NCBI RefSeq assembly: GCF_002846495.1
Contig: NZ_PJNE01000001.1
Location: forward strand, 1,736,001-1,800,000
Reading direction: 5' to 3'
DNA from: Phycicoccus duodecadis
GTDB taxonomy: Bacteria > Actinomycetota > Actinomycetes > Actinomycetales > Dermatophilaceae
DNA: 64,000 bases
A program made the translations under genes and the position numbers. A model generated the notes under the pieces. That model did not search any database. It was not told where the DNA came from and worked only from the letters and a program-made list of their open reading frames with translations. This document shows, one piece after another, positions 16,352 through 24,570 of this stretch (its first letter is position 1; each line of letters opens with the position of its first letter).

Positions 16352-17119
16352 TCAGAGGTAGTTGACGCTGATCCCGCCGTCGAGCACGACCACCTGGCCG
16401 GTGACCCACGAAGCGGCGTCCGAGGCCAGGAAGGTGATGAGCTCCGCGGCGTCGGTAGGGGTTCCGAACCGGCCCAGGGGAACCCGGGCCAGGCGCCGGT
16501 TGCGCGCCTCGGCGTCGGGGAAGAACTTCTCGACGTGGGCGGTCATGATCGGCCCCGGGGCGAGCGCGTTGACCCGGATCCCGTGGCGGCCGAGCTGCAC
16601 CGCCATGGACGTGGTCAGGGACATGATGGCGCCCTTGCTGGCGGCGTAGGCGTCCTGGGGGGCGGTGCACCCCACCACGGCGAGGAAGGAGCTCATGTTG
16701 ACCACCGAACCTCCCCCGGCCTCGATCAGGTGCGGCACGACGTGCTTGGAGCAGTAGGTCGTGCCCATGAGGTTGATGTCGCCGATGAGCCGCCAGACGT
16801 CGCTGTCGGCGTCGAGGAAGGACTCGTCCTGGTGCGGCATGATCCCCGCGTTGTTCACCAGGCCGTCCAGCCCCCCGAGCGCGTCGACGGCCGTCGCGAC
16901 CGCCTCGCGCACCGAGTCCTCCGTGGCCACGTCCGCCACGATGCTCACGGCCGTCCCGCCCGCCGCGGTGACCAGCGCGGTCGTCTCGTCGGCCGACTCG
17001 CGTGAGAGGTCGACGACGGCGACGGCGGCGCCGGCCCGCGCCAGGGTGAGGCTCGTCTCGCGCCCGATCGCACCTCCGGCCCCGGTGACCAGGACCCGCC
17101 GCCCGGCCATGGAGCTCAT
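16352..17119 (-). CDS. SDR family oxidoreductase
   Basis: A 255-residue classical short-chain dehydrogenase/reductase. The cofactor site is VTGAGGAIGRE near residue 12 with an acidic residue after beta-2 (VVDLSRES), which favours NAD(H). NNAGIMP is present, and the catalytic Ser, Tyr and Lys are in NMSSFL, DAYAASKGA. The C-terminus is VTGQVVVLDGGISVNYL. It overlaps the amidohydrolase stop by 4 nt (ATGA). Substrate unknown; within the operon it and the SDR at 19668 probably oxidise successive alcohol groups. Confidence 0.9.
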   Translation of the reverse strand: MSSMAGRRVLVTGAGGAIGRETSLTLARAGAAVAVVDLSRESADETTALVTAAGGTAVSIVADVATEDSVREAVATAVDALGGLDGLVNNAGIMPHQDESFLDADSDVWRLIGDINLMGTTYCSKHVVPHLIEAGGGSVVNMSSFLAVVGCTAPQDAYAASKGAIMSLTTSMAVQLGRHGIRVNALAPGPIMTAHVEKFFPDAEARNRRLARVPLGRFGTPTDAAELITFLASDAASWVTGQVVVLDGGISVNYL

Positions 17120-18282
17120 GAGCGCGACCCCGGGAACCCGTAGAGCCTCCACGCGGTGCCGCCGAGCACCTGGTCCGCCGCGGTCATCGCCTGGTCGGTG
17201 CTGAGGTCGCCGTCGTCCACCAGCTCGGCGAGCACGCGGCCGATCGCGGTGCGGCCCTCGACCGCGCCCATCCAGTGCAGCTCGGGCACGCGCGTGCCGT
17301 CCGAGCTGTACATGAGCTTGGTGAACGGAGCCGAGCCGAGCGCGGCCCGGGTCATCGAGGTCAGCTCACCGGTGGAGAGGAAGGGGATGCCGTAGGACAG
17401 GTCGAGGTAGGCGTTCTCGTAGACCGCGGCGAGGTAGGCACCCTCGCGGAAGTACGGCCAGCATCCGTGCAGCAGCACGATCGGCACGGCGCGGTACGCC
17501 GGCTCCTCGAGCACGGCCCGCAGCTCGAGCGGGTTGGCGTGCCGGAGGTCCGCGTCGGGGTCGCCGTAGCCGACGTGGAACTGCACGGGCAGCTCCTGGG
17601 CGGCAGCCGCGGCGAGGCTGACGTGCAGGAGGCTGTCGAGGACGGGCTTGTGCCCGAGGTGGACGGCGCCGGTCTCCGTGGCCTCCCGGCGGACCGCGGC
17701 GAACGACGCCCCGACATCGCCGTCGGACCACCGCTCGATCCCCAGACCGGTGCGGTAGCCCGCGATGCTCTTGAAGCCGGCGAACCCCTGGCCTCGCAGG
17801 TCCGCCAGGCGGTGCCGGAGTGCTTCGACCACGTCGTCCCAGCGGTCGTGGGCTGCGAGCAGGTCCTGGAAGAGCAGCTCCAGCCGCAGCAGGTCCACGC
17901 GAGCGACGCCGGTGGCCGCCCGGTAGTCCTCGCGGGCCATGGCCGTCTCGGGCGGCGGGTAGCCGGTGTCGATCACGACACCGCTGATCCCCGCACCGGC
18001 GTAGATGCCCGTCGTCAGCTCGGCGGCGGATCGCCGGTCGCGCTCGGCGAGCACGGCCGCCTCGTCGGACTCGGCCGGCAGGCCCAGGTGCACGGCCAGC
18101 CGGCGCATCAGGCGGCGGTAGAACGCGGTCTCGGCCGCGTCCTCGCGCCGCATCCGGTCGTGCGGGGACTCGGTGAACCGGGCCCGCCAGGCGGAGATGC
18201 CTTCCGTGGACTGCTCGGCGTCGAGGGCGTGGCAGTGGTTGTCCACCACACCGATGGCGGAGAGGTCGAGGGGCTGGACCAC
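17116..18282 (-). CDS. FluG-type amidohydrolase (partner of GS-like ligase)
   Basis: A 388-residue amidohydrolase-2 TIM-barrel protein starting at a GTG directly behind the glutamine-synthetase-like gene stop. Visible features are the metal-site start GVVDNHCHALD, GFAGFKSIAGYRTGL, VQFHVGYGDPDADLRHANP, VLLHGCWPYFREGAYLA, and LMYSSDGTRVPELHWMG with the late Asp. The family includes the N-terminal half of fungal FluG and plant NodGS, where it is fused to a glutamine-synthetase-like domain. Here the two halves are separate neighbouring genes in reversed order. The reaction is unproven; hydrolysis of an amide made by the ligase is one possibility. Confidence 0.85.
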   Translation of the reverse strand: MVQPLDLSAIGVVDNHCHALDAEQSTEGISAWRARFTESPHDRMRREDAAETAFYRRLMRRLAVHLGLPAESDEAAVLAERDRRSAAELTTGIYAGAGISGVVIDTGYPPPETAMAREDYRAATGVARVDLLRLELLFQDLLAAHDRWDDVVEALRHRLADLRGQGFAGFKSIAGYRTGLGIERWSDGDVGASFAAVRREATETGAVHLGHKPVLDSLLHVSLAAAAAQELPVQFHVGYGDPDADLRHANPLELRAVLEEPAYRAVPIVLLHGCWPYFREGAYLAAVYENAYLDLSYGIPFLSTGELTSMTRAALGSAPFTKLMYSSDGTRVPELHWMGAVEGRTAIGRVLAELVDDGDLSTDQAMTAADQVLGGTAWRLYGFPGSRS

Positions 18283-18283
18283 G

Positions 18284-19639
18284 TCAGAACCTGTAGAAGT
18301 GGTTGCGGATCTCGAAGTCGAGGTCCTCGGCACCGAACGCGTCGGCCTCCGAGCGCCGCACCGCCACGTAGCAGCGGGCGAGGAGGTCGTTCATCGAGGC
18401 GAGCAGCACGTCGTCCTTCTCGAGCTCGTCGAGGGCGCCGTGCATCGTGTTCGGCAGCGGGCGAGCCCGGCAGCGCTCGAGCTCCTCCGGCGTCAGCCGC
18501 GCCGGGTCGTGCTCGGCCGGCTCGCCCGGCTGCAGGCCACGCTCGACGCCGTCGATCCCGGAGGCGATGAGAGCTCCCAGCGCGAGGTAGGGGTTGGCGC
18601 TCGCGTCCGAGGGCTTGAACTCGATGTTGTAGCTCGCCTCCTCCCGGCGGTAGAAGGGCGAGACCACCCGGAGCGCGACCTCCTTGTTGTCGAACCCCCA
18701 GGCCGTCGTGCTCGACGCCCACGCGCTGGGCTGCAGCCGCCGGTAGGAGTTGTAGCTGGGCGCGGTCAGCGCCACGAGCGCGGGCAGGTGCTCGGCGACC
18801 CCGGCGATGAAGCTCCGCCCCACGTCCGACAGGCTGCGCTCGGCCGAGGGGTCGTACAGCACGCTGCGGCCGTCCGGGCCCCACAGGCTGAAGTGGATGT
18901 GCGCGCCGCTGCCGATCTGGTCGGGGTAGGGCTTGGGGGCGAACGACGCGAGCAGCCCGTGCCGCAGGGCGACACCGCGCACGGCGTCGCGGAACTTCAT
19001 CTGGTTGTCGGCCGCACCCAGCGCGTCGGTGTAGCGGATCGAGATCTCCTGCTGGCCGGCGCCGTACTCGTTGATCGCCTGCTCGGGGATGATCCCCTGG
19101 GCCGACAGGGCGTCGACCATCTCCACCATGAGCTCGGCGTTGAGGTCGTGGCCGATCGGGCTGTAGACCGGGGCGTGGTCGGTGAAGTCGAACGGGACGT
19201 AGGCGCCGTCGGCCTCGCGGGCGAGGTAGTACTCGTTCTCGAAGCTGGCCATCACGGTGATGCCGTGGCCGGCGGCCCGCTCGATCATCGCCTTGAGGTA
19301 GGAGCGGGGGCAGGCGCCCCAGTCGGTGCGGTCGTGGTCGAGCTGGTCGCACAGGATGCTGGCGCTCCCCGGCACCCAGGGGAGCACGCTGAACGTCGTG
19401 GGGTCGGGGACGAGGCGGATCTCGCCCACCGGCTCCATGCCCTCGATGTCGATGACCTGCTCGAGCATGTTGATCGACATCTGGGCGCGGGTCAGGCTCA
19501 CGCCCTCGACGAGCTTGTGCTCGAGCTGGTCGACGTGGATGGCCTTGGTACGAGCCACCCCACTGACGTCGCAGTACTCGAAGCGCACGAGGCGCACGCC
19601 GGCCTGATGCGCGGCGGCGATGATCTCGCGGTGGTCCAT
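18284..19639 (-). CDS. Glutamine synthetase-like gamma-glutamyl ligase
   Basis: A 451-residue protein of the glutamine synthetase superfamily, ATP-dependent ligases joining an amine to the gamma-carboxyl of glutamate. Metal and substrate motifs are ASFENEYYL near 131, INEYGAGQQEISI near 189, GSGAHIHFSLWG near 243, and a C-terminal NIEFKPSDASANPYLALGALI. It lacks the adenylylation loop of housekeeping GlnA-I and resembles PuuA/FluG-type ligases acting on amines other than ammonia. Its partner amidohydrolase follows directly. Likely first chemical step of the operon pathway; the amine is unknown. Confidence 0.87.
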   Translation of the reverse strand: MDHREIIAAAHQAGVRLVRFEYCDVSGVARTKAIHVDQLEHKLVEGVSLTRAQMSINMLEQVIDIEGMEPVGEIRLVPDPTTFSVLPWVPGSASILCDQLDHDRTDWGACPRSYLKAMIERAAGHGITVMASFENEYYLAREADGAYVPFDFTDHAPVYSPIGHDLNAELMVEMVDALSAQGIIPEQAINEYGAGQQEISIRYTDALGAADNQMKFRDAVRGVALRHGLLASFAPKPYPDQIGSGAHIHFSLWGPDGRSVLYDPSAERSLSDVGRSFIAGVAEHLPALVALTAPSYNSYRRLQPSAWASSTTAWGFDNKEVALRVVSPFYRREEASYNIEFKPSDASANPYLALGALIASGIDGVERGLQPGEPAEHDPARLTPEELERCRARPLPNTMHGALDELEKDDVLLASMNDLLARCYVAVRRSEADAFGAEDLDFEIRNHFYRF

Positions 19640-19667
19640 GGGTCTCCTCCCGGCTGAGCCCTGAGGG

Positions 19668-20426
19668 CTACAGCATCACGTCTCCGCCGTTGGGGCCGAG
19701 GGTCTGTCCGACGTAGTACGAACCGTCGTCGGAGGCCAGCAGCACTGCGGTCGGAGTCACCTCGGACACCTCACCGAAGCGCCCGATGGGCAGCTCGGCC
19801 AGCTTGCCGCTGCGCCACTCCTCCGTCTCGCTGTCGAGCAAGGGGGTCTTGATGGGCCCGGGCGCGATCGCGTTGACGAGCACGCCCCTGGTCGAGACCT
19901 CACGGGCCAGGGCCTTGGTGAAGCCGATGACGCCGGCCTTGCTGGCGCTGTAGTGAGCCACGTCCGCGCCGCCGATCTGCCCGAGCTGGGAGGCGATGTT
20001 GATGATCCGCCCCCACCGGCGCTCGAGCATCTGCGGCAGCAGGAAGCGGGTGCACAGGAACGTGCCCCGCAGGTTCACGCCCAGCACGCGGTCCCAGTCC
20101 TCGACCGGCATCTGCTCGACCCGCGACTCGGTGAAGATCCCCGCGTTGTTGACGAGGATGTCGACCTGGCCGAAGCGCGACAGGGCCGCGTCGGCCATCC
20201 GCTGCACGGCCCCGGCGTCCGCGACGTCGGTCTGCACGTAGAGCGCCCGCTGCCCGTGGCGGCGCACGGCCTCGAGCACCGGCTCCGCGACGGCCTCGGG
20301 GGACGCCTCGGCGACGACGATGTCGGCGCCCTCCTCCGCGAAGGCCACGGCGATGCCGGCGCCGATACCCGAGGCGGCCCCGGTCACCACCGCGACCCGG
20401 CCCGCGAGCCGTCCGCGGCCGCTCAT
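19668..20426 (-). CDS. SDR family oxidoreductase
   Basis: A 252-residue classical SDR. Cofactor motif VVTGAASGIGAGIA near residue 12, NNAGIFTES, and catalytic Ser-Tyr-Lys in NIASQLGQ and AHYSASKAG. IAPGPIKTPLLDSETEEW follows, and the C-terminus GQTLGPNGGDVML replaces the more common GQ-x-V-DGG ending. It overlaps the isochorismatase-type gene by 4 nt (ATGA). It is a likely NAD(P)-dependent dehydrogenase of the operon pathway, with substrate unknown. Confidence 0.9.
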   Translation of the reverse strand: MSGRGRLAGRVAVVTGAASGIGAGIAVAFAEEGADIVVAEASPEAVAEPVLEAVRRHGQRALYVQTDVADAGAVQRMADAALSRFGQVDILVNNAGIFTESRVEQMPVEDWDRVLGVNLRGTFLCTRFLLPQMLERRWGRIINIASQLGQIGGADVAHYSASKAGVIGFTKALAREVSTRGVLVNAIAPGPIKTPLLDSETEEWRSGKLAELPIGRFGEVSEVTPTAVLLASDDGSYYVGQTLGPNGGDVML

Positions 20427-21103
20427 GCCGCGGCACCTCCGTCCCACAGCGCGGTGATCCGGTCCGAGGTGACGACGTCGAAGCGGTGCTGCATGAGCAG
20501 GAGCGCCGCCTCGTGCTGCGCCTTGTCGTCACTCGCGACGCAGTCCGTCGGGATGACCACGTAGTAGTTGGCGAACATGGCGTCGCGCGCCGTCGAGTCC
20601 ACACAGCCCTCGGTGGTGCAGCCGCCCATGATCACCGTCTCGATGCCGTTGCTGCGCAGGAGGAGGTCGAGGTTGGTGCCCCAGAACCCGCTGGAGCGGA
20701 ACTTCTGCACCACGACCTCACCCGGCTCGGGGCCGACGTCCTCCACGAACTCGTACCCTCGGGTGCCGGGCACGGTGTAGCGCAGAGGAGGGCCTCCGTC
20801 GCGCGCCGACTCGTGCATCCGCAGGTTGAACCGGATCTGCGCCGGGGAGTCGCTCCCACCGTCGGGCAGCGAGGTGTTGCGCAGGTGCAGGACGCGGACC
20901 CCGGCCCTCCTGGCGGCCCCGAGCAGGGCCGCCAGCCGAGGCCGCATCTGCGCGTACATGTCCAGGTCGATGCCGAGCGACCCGAAGAGGCCGTCCGGCT
21001 CGACGAAGTCACGCTGCATGTCCACCACGACCACCGCAGCGCGGGCCGGGTCCACCAGCTCGTGGAGCTCGGTGAGGACCGTCTTGCCGCCGACCTCGAT
21101 CAC
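20423..21103 (-). CDS. Isochorismatase-family cysteine hydrolase
   Basis: A 226-residue hydrolase with a GTG start overlapping the permease stop by 4 nt. The catalytic triad of the family is seen in VVVDMQRDFVEP (Asp), VVQKFRSSGFWGTNLD (Lys) and MGGCTTEGCVDST (Cys nucleophile in the second cysteine). A cis-peptide motif MGGCTTEG precedes the Cys. Relatives cleave amides such as N-carbamoyl amino acids, nicotinamide, ureidoacrylate or biuret. In this operon an amide or carbamoyl hydrolysis is likely; the exact bond is unknown. Confidence 0.9.
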   Translation of the reverse strand: MIEVGGKTVLTELHELVDPARAAVVVVDMQRDFVEPDGLFGSLGIDLDMYAQMRPRLAALLGAARRAGVRVLHLRNTSLPDGGSDSPAQIRFNLRMHESARDGGPPLRYTVPGTRGYEFVEDVGPEPGEVVVQKFRSSGFWGTNLDLLLRSNGIETVIMGGCTTEGCVDSTARDAMFANYYVVIPTDCVASDDKAQHEAALLLMQHRFDVVTSDRITALWDGGAAA

Positions 21104-22635
21104 GCCCGACCACTGTCGTCGTGCGGGTGCACCCGGTCGAGCTCGTCGACCGTGGGCTCCTGCAGGGAGCTGGCCCGGGCCCCGAGGAGCGCTTCCGGCT
21201 GCTCGTCCAGCGGCACGTCGTCCTCCGCCAGGAAGGAACCGAGGGCGGCGATCTTGTCGGGGCTCACGGCGCGGTACCTGAGGAACAACGCCAGGCCGAG
21301 GACGACCCAGATGATGACGATCGGGAGGACGAGGTTGTACGGGTAGGACTGACCTGGCTGGGCCACCGCGTACAGCGGGTAGGCGAGGGCGACGACGCCG
21401 AGGGCCGGCAGCACGACGTGCTTCAGCACCGAGCGCTCGGCGTCCTTCCAGAAGTACCGGATGAGCGCGATGTTGCTGGCGAGGTAGACGACGACGATCG
21501 CCACGGTGCCGATCGCGCCGGTGAAGCCGTACGCACCCGTCGGGCCCGGGCCGAGCCACGCGCCCACGCCGAGGCCGATGACGACGGTGAACACCGTCTG
21601 CACGACGATCGCCGTCAGGGGTGAGTGCCACGTGGGGTGCACCGACCCGAGGGACCGGGGCAGCACCTGGTCACGCCCCATGGAGAACATCACGCGCACG
21701 GTGGTGTTGACGATGGCCAGGAAGCAGCTGAAGAGCCCCGCGATCGCGGCGAGCTGCACCGGCTGGCTGAGCCACGGCGTCACCCGGTCGCTGAGGGTCA
21801 CGAACGGGTTCGGGTCCTGCAGGAACGCCGCGAGCTTGGATGGGCTGTTGAGACCGTAGCCCGCCGCCAGCGCGTACATCTCGAAGACGTAGAAGACCCC
21901 GACGGCGCCCAGCGCGCCCATCACCGCACGCGGCACGTTGCGGCGGGGGTCGCGCGTCTCCTCACCCAGGGTCGCAGCGGCGTCGAAGCCGATGAACGAC
22001 AGGATGCCGAAGACGACACCCAGCCCCACGCCCGAGACACCCGTCGGCGACGACGACGGCGAGAAGAAGACCGCCGAGTTGCCCGGGCCGGCCTTCGCGA
22101 TCGCGACCAGGCCCAGGACCAGGAAGATCACGACCTCGATGCCGAGCAGCAGCAGGTCGACGCGCACCGAGGCCTTGATGCTGCGCGCGGAGAGGCCGAA
22201 GACCAGGACCATCCCCATGAGCGAGAAGATCCACCACGGGACGTCGGTGTTGAAGGTGCCGGCGACGTAGTCGTGCACGAACGCGCCGAACGCCGTGAAG
22301 AGCCCGGGCGCCAGTACCGCGTAGCCGATCCAGAACAGCCACCCGGTGAAGAAGCCGGCCGCCGGGCCGAGCCCCCGCGAGTTGAAGGTGTAGAAGGACC
22401 CCGCCGAGGGCAGCCGCCGCGCGAACTGCACGACGGTGTTGCCCACGAAGGCGCAGGCGATGAACGCGATGAGGAACGACAGGGGGATGGCCGAGCCCGC
22501 CACGGGGGCGGCGGCCGGGGCGTTCAGTACGACCGCGAGCACCGGCGCCATCGCCGCCGCGGCCAGTGCGATGCCGTTGGGGACGCTGAGCACGCCCTTC
22601 TGGAGCCGCCTCGGCGTTCCGTTGTCCTGACTCAT
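21100..22635 (-). CDS. APC family amino acid/amine permease
   Basis: A 511-residue membrane transporter with about 12 hydrophobic segments, including the APC signature stretch GIALAAAAMAPVLAV at TM1, RRLPSAGSFYTFNSRGLGP between TM2 and TM3, GFDAAATLGEETRDPRRNVPRAV after TM6, and MFSMGRDQVLPRSLG later. It leads the ten-gene operon, so it most likely imports the amino acid or amine that the pathway degrades. An acidic C-terminal tail (about 45 residues) is cytoplasmic. The start ATG before SQDNGTPRR is chosen over an upstream ATG. Confidence 0.9.
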   Translation of the reverse strand: MSQDNGTPRRLQKGVLSVPNGIALAAAAMAPVLAVVLNAPAAAPVAGSAIPLSFLIAFIACAFVGNTVVQFARRLPSAGSFYTFNSRGLGPAAGFFTGWLFWIGYAVLAPGLFTAFGAFVHDYVAGTFNTDVPWWIFSLMGMVLVFGLSARSIKASVRVDLLLLGIEVVIFLVLGLVAIAKAGPGNSAVFFSPSSSPTGVSGVGLGVVFGILSFIGFDAAATLGEETRDPRRNVPRAVMGALGAVGVFYVFEMYALAAGYGLNSPSKLAAFLQDPNPFVTLSDRVTPWLSQPVQLAAIAGLFSCFLAIVNTTVRVMFSMGRDQVLPRSLGSVHPTWHSPLTAIVVQTVFTVVIGLGVGAWLGPGPTGAYGFTGAIGTVAIVVVYLASNIALIRYFWKDAERSVLKHVVLPALGVVALAYPLYAVAQPGQSYPYNLVLPIVIIWVVLGLALFLRYRAVSPDKIAALGSFLAEDDVPLDEQPEALLGARASSLQEPTVDELDRVHPHDDSGRA

Positions 22636-23100
22636 GTGTGCCTCACAGGGTCGGTGGTCCATCCTGACGACCTCAGGAATGCGGGTAGTATGTCAGTCGC
22701 ATGCACAGACGGCAAGAGGTCGGCCGGACCCGTCCAAGAGCGCGGACGTCGCGTCGTCACGGTGACGGCGCGGGACCTCCCCCCTGTCGCGGATGCATCC
22801 ACGACGTGCGCCATCTTCCGCGTCATGCGGGTGACTGCGCGGAGGTGCAGTCCCGGCCCGGAGCGGGGGCATCGGCGGCCGGGTACGAGTAAGCCCCTGT
22901 CAGCGTCTCCGCCGGCCGGGAGCCGTCGCCCGTCTCCACCGCATCCTGGGGCCAGGTCCGGGGGCCCACGCTGGGACGGCCCCGACCAGGGGGTGGCCGT
23001 GCGCGACGCGGTGGCACCCCCCTCACCCGGCCAAGCCGTCGCCGAACATTGCGCTGGTGCCGCGGATGGTGCACGTGGCCGGTTGCGCCGTCGGACGGTT
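22636..23100. other. Gene-free upstream region of the ten-gene operon
   Basis: No convincing coding sequence. It should hold the promoter of the permease-led operon. A perfect small palindrome CGTCAC-G-GTGACG lies at 22754-22766, about 119 bp upstream of the permease start, and is the only symmetric regulator-like site I found. The left copy of a 60-bp direct repeat starts at 22877. Confidence 0.5.
22877..22936. repeat. Direct repeat, left copy
   Basis: This 60-bp segment, starting GGCCGGGTACGAGT and ending CGTCTC, matches 23522-23581 in the same orientation with eight mismatches and no gaps by my alignment. The pair brackets the YoeB-type toxin gene, and the right copy ends 9 bp from tRNA-Arg. 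Confidence 0.75.
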
Positions 23101-23358
23101 CTAGCCGTAGTGGTACCGGCAGGCGGCGATCCGGATCTCGTGGTCCGCGAGCTTGTACACGAGGCGGTGCTCATCAGTGATGCGCCGGGACCAGTAGCCG
23201 GCGGAGTCGTGCTTGAGCGCCTCCGGCTTCCCGATGCCGTCGGTGCCGTTGCGCTGGATGTCGTTCAGCAGCAGGTTGATCCGCTTGACGACTCTGCGGT
23301 CCTGGGCTTGCCACCACAGGTAGTCCTGCCAGGCGTTCTCGTCCCAGACGAGGAGCAC
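23101..23358 (-). CDS. YoeB/Txe family toxin
   Basis: An 85-residue ribosome-dependent mRNA endonuclease of the YoeB family, with GTG start. Family residues are clear: WDENAWQDYLWWQAQDRR, KRINLLLNDIQRNG, GKPEALKHDSAGYWSRRI, DEHRLVYKL and the C-terminal CRYHYG, carrying the catalytic Arg, His and Tyr. A YefM antitoxin normally lies just upstream, but no complete one is visible. Only a 17-codon open stretch ending DMMDAD stops one base before the GTG, perhaps the remnant of an antitoxin end. The toxin thus looks orphaned or relies on a distant antitoxin. Confidence 0.88.
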   Translation of the reverse strand: MLLVWDENAWQDYLWWQAQDRRVVKRINLLLNDIQRNGTDGIGKPEALKHDSAGYWSRRITDEHRLVYKLADHEIRIAACRYHYG

Positions 23359-23521
23359 GTCAGTCGGCGTCCATCATGTCGTGTGGCTCGCCGCGCCCGA
23401 CCGGGCGCAATGCTCACATCTGGGCACGGCGGCGCCCACCACCGTCGCCGAGTCCTCTTCGGATGGTGTCCAGCACGTCAGAGCGACAAGCTGCACGCGC
23501 CCCGGTCGCTTCGTACCACGA
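23359..23521 (-). pseudogene. Possible antitoxin remnant
   Basis: The frame that ends in TGA one base before the toxin start is open only for 17 codons (ending EPHDMMDAD). The placement is that of a translationally coupled antitoxin, but no YefM-like start or DNA-binding region is seen upstream in any minus frame. Decay by frameshift or deletion is my inference. Confidence 0.3.
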
Positions 23522-23581
23522 GGCCGGGCACGAGTACGCCCCCGACAGCGTCTCCGCTGGCCGGGGGCCGTCGTCTGTCTC
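23522..23581. repeat. Direct repeat, right copy
   Basis: Right copy of the 60-bp imperfect direct repeat first seen at 22877-22936. It lies immediately downstream of the 3' end of tRNA-Arg, the usual zone for integration scars, but it does not include tRNA sequence. Confidence 0.75.
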
Positions 23582-23590
23582 AACACAGAG

Positions 23591-23663
23591 CGCGCCCGAA
23601 GGGATTCGAACCCCTAACCTTCTGATCCGTAGTCAGATGCTCTATCCGTTGAGCTACGGGCGC
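23591..23663 (-). tRNA. tRNA-Arg(ACG)
   Basis: 73 nt without CCA. The acceptor stem GCGCCCG pairs with CGGGCGC, the D arm is AGCTCAACGGATAGAGC, and the anticodon stem TCTGA/TCAGA carries loop CTACGGA with anticodon ACG (read as ICG). The T arm has GGTTCGAATCC. Confidence 0.95.
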
Positions 23664-23763
23664 CCGTCACGCGCGAAGCGCAACGACTGAGCAGACTACC
23701 GGAGCGTCCGCCCGCCCGAGAAATCCGGGTGCCGGAGCGTGCTCCGACACCCGGATGCGACGC

Positions 23764-24402
23764 TCAGGTGCTCGAGCCGTTCGTGCCGTTGGCGTCCGAC
23801 GGGTCGCTGCTGCCGGCGCCGCCCTGGCCGCCCTGGGCCGGGCCGTTCCGGTCGCCGTCGCGGTCGCCGGGCCCGTGGTCACCGTCGCGGTCACGGGGGC
23901 CGCCCGGCAGCTGCCCCTGGCCGGGCCCGCCCTGCCCGGGTGCGCCAGGGAACTGCCCCTGCCCGGGGGCGCCACCGCGCCCGAAGTCCCCGCGGCCGCC
24001 GTCGTCCGACTGTGCCACCGCCGCCGAGGCCCCCAGGGCCCCGAGCGCACCGATGACGAGCGCGGCCACGACCGCGACGCCGGTGCGACTACCCGACCAC
24101 TGCCCCGGCGACCTCCACGAGGCGACGGAGCGGCGCCACCCACCGCCGGCGCCAGGGGCGGCGGCGGTCACGACGGGCACGGTGCCGGCGGCCGGCAGGA
24201 CCGGCCCGTCGACGGGCGGCACGGCCTCCTGGGTCTGCGGCCCCGGCTCGGCCTGGGTCCACGCCGGCGTCCCGGCGGCGGCGCCGGGAGCGGCGGCGTG
24301 CGGCATCGCCTCGGTGTCCGCAACGTGCGGCTGCTCGGCCGCGGCGTCGGGGGTGGGCTCGGGCGTCGCGGGCTTCGATGCCCCGTCGGGGTGCTCGGTC
24401 AT
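23764..24402 (-). CDS. Membrane protein with Gly/Pro/Gln- and Asp-rich exported tail
   Basis: A 212-residue protein that I do not recognise. The N-terminal 105 residues are Ala/Pro/Glu-rich and probably cytoplasmic. One membrane segment follows (VAVVAALVIGALGALGASAAVA, about 109-130). The outer tail is low complexity: GGAPGQGQFPGAPGQGG, then Asp/Arg/Gly repeats (DRDGDHGPGDRDGDRNG). It is divergent to the response regulator of a two-component system, a position often taken by a sensor partner or target, but no function can be assigned. The codon usage is like its neighbours. Confidence 0.65.
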   Translation of the reverse strand: MTEHPDGASKPATPEPTPDAAAEQPHVADTEAMPHAAAPGAAAGTPAWTQAEPGPQTQEAVPPVDGPVLPAAGTVPVVTAAAPGAGGGWRRSVASWRSPGQWSGSRTGVAVVAALVIGALGALGASAAVAQSDDGGRGDFGRGGAPGQGQFPGAPGQGGPGQGQLPGGPRDRDGDHGPGDRDGDRNGPAQGGQGGAGSSDPSDANGTNGSST

Positions 24403-24570
24403 GGTTCTGTCACTCTCTCGTCGAAGGTGTGCAGCCCGCACGGTCCCGGGCCGACCTGTGGCGGCCCTGTGGCCGAGCCAGCGGCCGACTGGCAGTCCGG
24501 CGTGCGCGCACACAGGATCCACACAGCGGACCCATGGACTCGGCCCAGAGGAAGCCCACACACTGGGGCC

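Noticed and set aside
22680..22720. A GntR/FCD operator upstream of the permease gene
   Set aside because: TAGTATGTCAG resembles the subfamily pattern but misses the symmetric AC half, so I do not call it.
23374..23586. A 70-codon minus frame as the YefM antitoxin
   Set aside because: It has none of the YefM features, reads as Arg/Pro-rich shadow sequence and runs into the tRNA flank; it also ends in a different frame from the one coupled to the toxin.
21625..23625. A 666-codon plus-strand open frame running from inside the permease gene to the tRNA
   Set aside because: Its first half is antisense to the permease gene and the rest has no recognisable domain; stop-free frames this long are expected at this GC content.
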